A DNA stretch of 36,993 nucleotides, taken from the IMG/VR virus record IMGVR_UViG_3300017593_001555, positions 1 to 36,993 of that record; one strand, 5' to 3'. The DNA comes from a virus. Shown in pieces: positions 36,897 through 36,993 of the stretch; positions within the stretch are counted from its first letter, which is position 1; every line of letters begins with the position of its first letter. The translations under genes and the position numbers were made by a program. The notes below the pieces were generated by a model. That model did no database searches and was not told where the DNA came from. It saw only the letters and a program-made list of their open reading frames with translations.

Positions 36897-36993
36897 ATGA
36901 AAAAAGTTTTATCTTTATTATTTTTTATCCTTTTCTTAACCGCATCAATCAATGCAACTACTTGGTATTTTTTACGTTATAGACCCTGTGATG
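36897..36993 (+). CDS. Partial secreted or membrane protein with Sec signal peptide
   Basis: Only 32 codons are visible before the right edge. MKK, then a hydrophobic core VLSLLFFILFLTA and SINA, give a typical signal peptide with probable cleavage after INA. AGGAG lies upstream. Codons are markedly AT-rich (tta, ttt, aaa, ttt) compared with the neighbours, hinting at recent acquisition. Too short for a function. Confidence 0.65.
   Translation, partial: MKKVLSLLFFILFLTASINATTWYFLRYRPCD

Noticed and set aside
1-36993. Window ends joining as a complete circular genome
   Set aside because: Joining the edges puts a stop three codons into the left sequence in the frame of the right-edge gene, and capsid and portal genes are missing; more genome must lie outside.

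Overview
The window looks like part of a tailed bacteriophage genome (Caudoviricetes) infecting a bacterium. It has strong Shine-Dalgarno (SD) sites, ATG/GTG/TTG starts, overlapping stop/start junctions, sigma70-type promoters, a large terminase, a family A DNA polymerase and virion-type proteins. The structural set recalls a podovirus: a gp4-like head-completion adaptor, a gp10-like nozzle/propeller protein, a very large internal-type protein, and no recognisable tape measure, sheath or major tail protein. Frequent AGG and ATA codons are visible, but the host cannot be named. No integrase, cI-type repressor, holin, endolysin, portal or major capsid gene is recognised inside the window. Both edges cut through genes, so the genome continues on each side.

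Layout. 1-15.17 kb (+): virion genes, from adaptor and nozzle-like proteins through a SPRY-domain adhesin-like protein, a Cys-rich 620-residue protein, a coiled-coil protein, an HEAGH metallopeptidase-like protein and a 1391-residue internal/ejection-type protein. A strong terminator for this arm lies inside the opposite-strand ligase gene. 31.7-15.14 kb (-): one long early/replication array. Its promoter-proximal half (31.7-25.8 kb) holds small accessory genes, including paralogous pairs and zinc-ribbon proteins. Its distal half encodes a ribbon-helix-helix protein, a RecB/Cas4-like nuclease, a Sak4/RecA-like ATPase, a candidate SSB, a ParB-methyltransferase fusion, a UDG-like/exonuclease/PolA fusion, a DUF3987-type ATPase, a RyR-domain protein, paired HTH paralogs and an ATP-dependent DNA ligase. 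31.73-32.28 kb: a divergent non-coding region with promoters, inverted repeats and a T-rich stretch (origin candidate). 32.28-36.99 kb (+): an early gene with promoter and terminator, a hairpin-rich intergenic region, terminase small-subunit candidate, DUF5675 protein, terminase large subunit, metallophosphoesterase, further virion-type genes, and the start of an AT-rich secreted-protein gene.

The most unusual signals are three. (i) Twelve dispersed copies of a GTCAA-N3-TTGAC palindrome sit almost exclusively at gene boundaries; a one-sided TTCT extension points in the direction of local transcription in 11 of 12 copies. (ii) A 107-nt intergenic sequence at 30368-30474 folds into two stacked 8-bp helices and two hairpins whose loops are complementary to the flanking internal loop, which suggests an undescribed structured RNA. 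(iii) Three promoters share a CATG-type palindrome across the -10 region. Two membrane micropeptides (24 and 25 aa) and a 59-aa gene that are easy to miss are also annotated.
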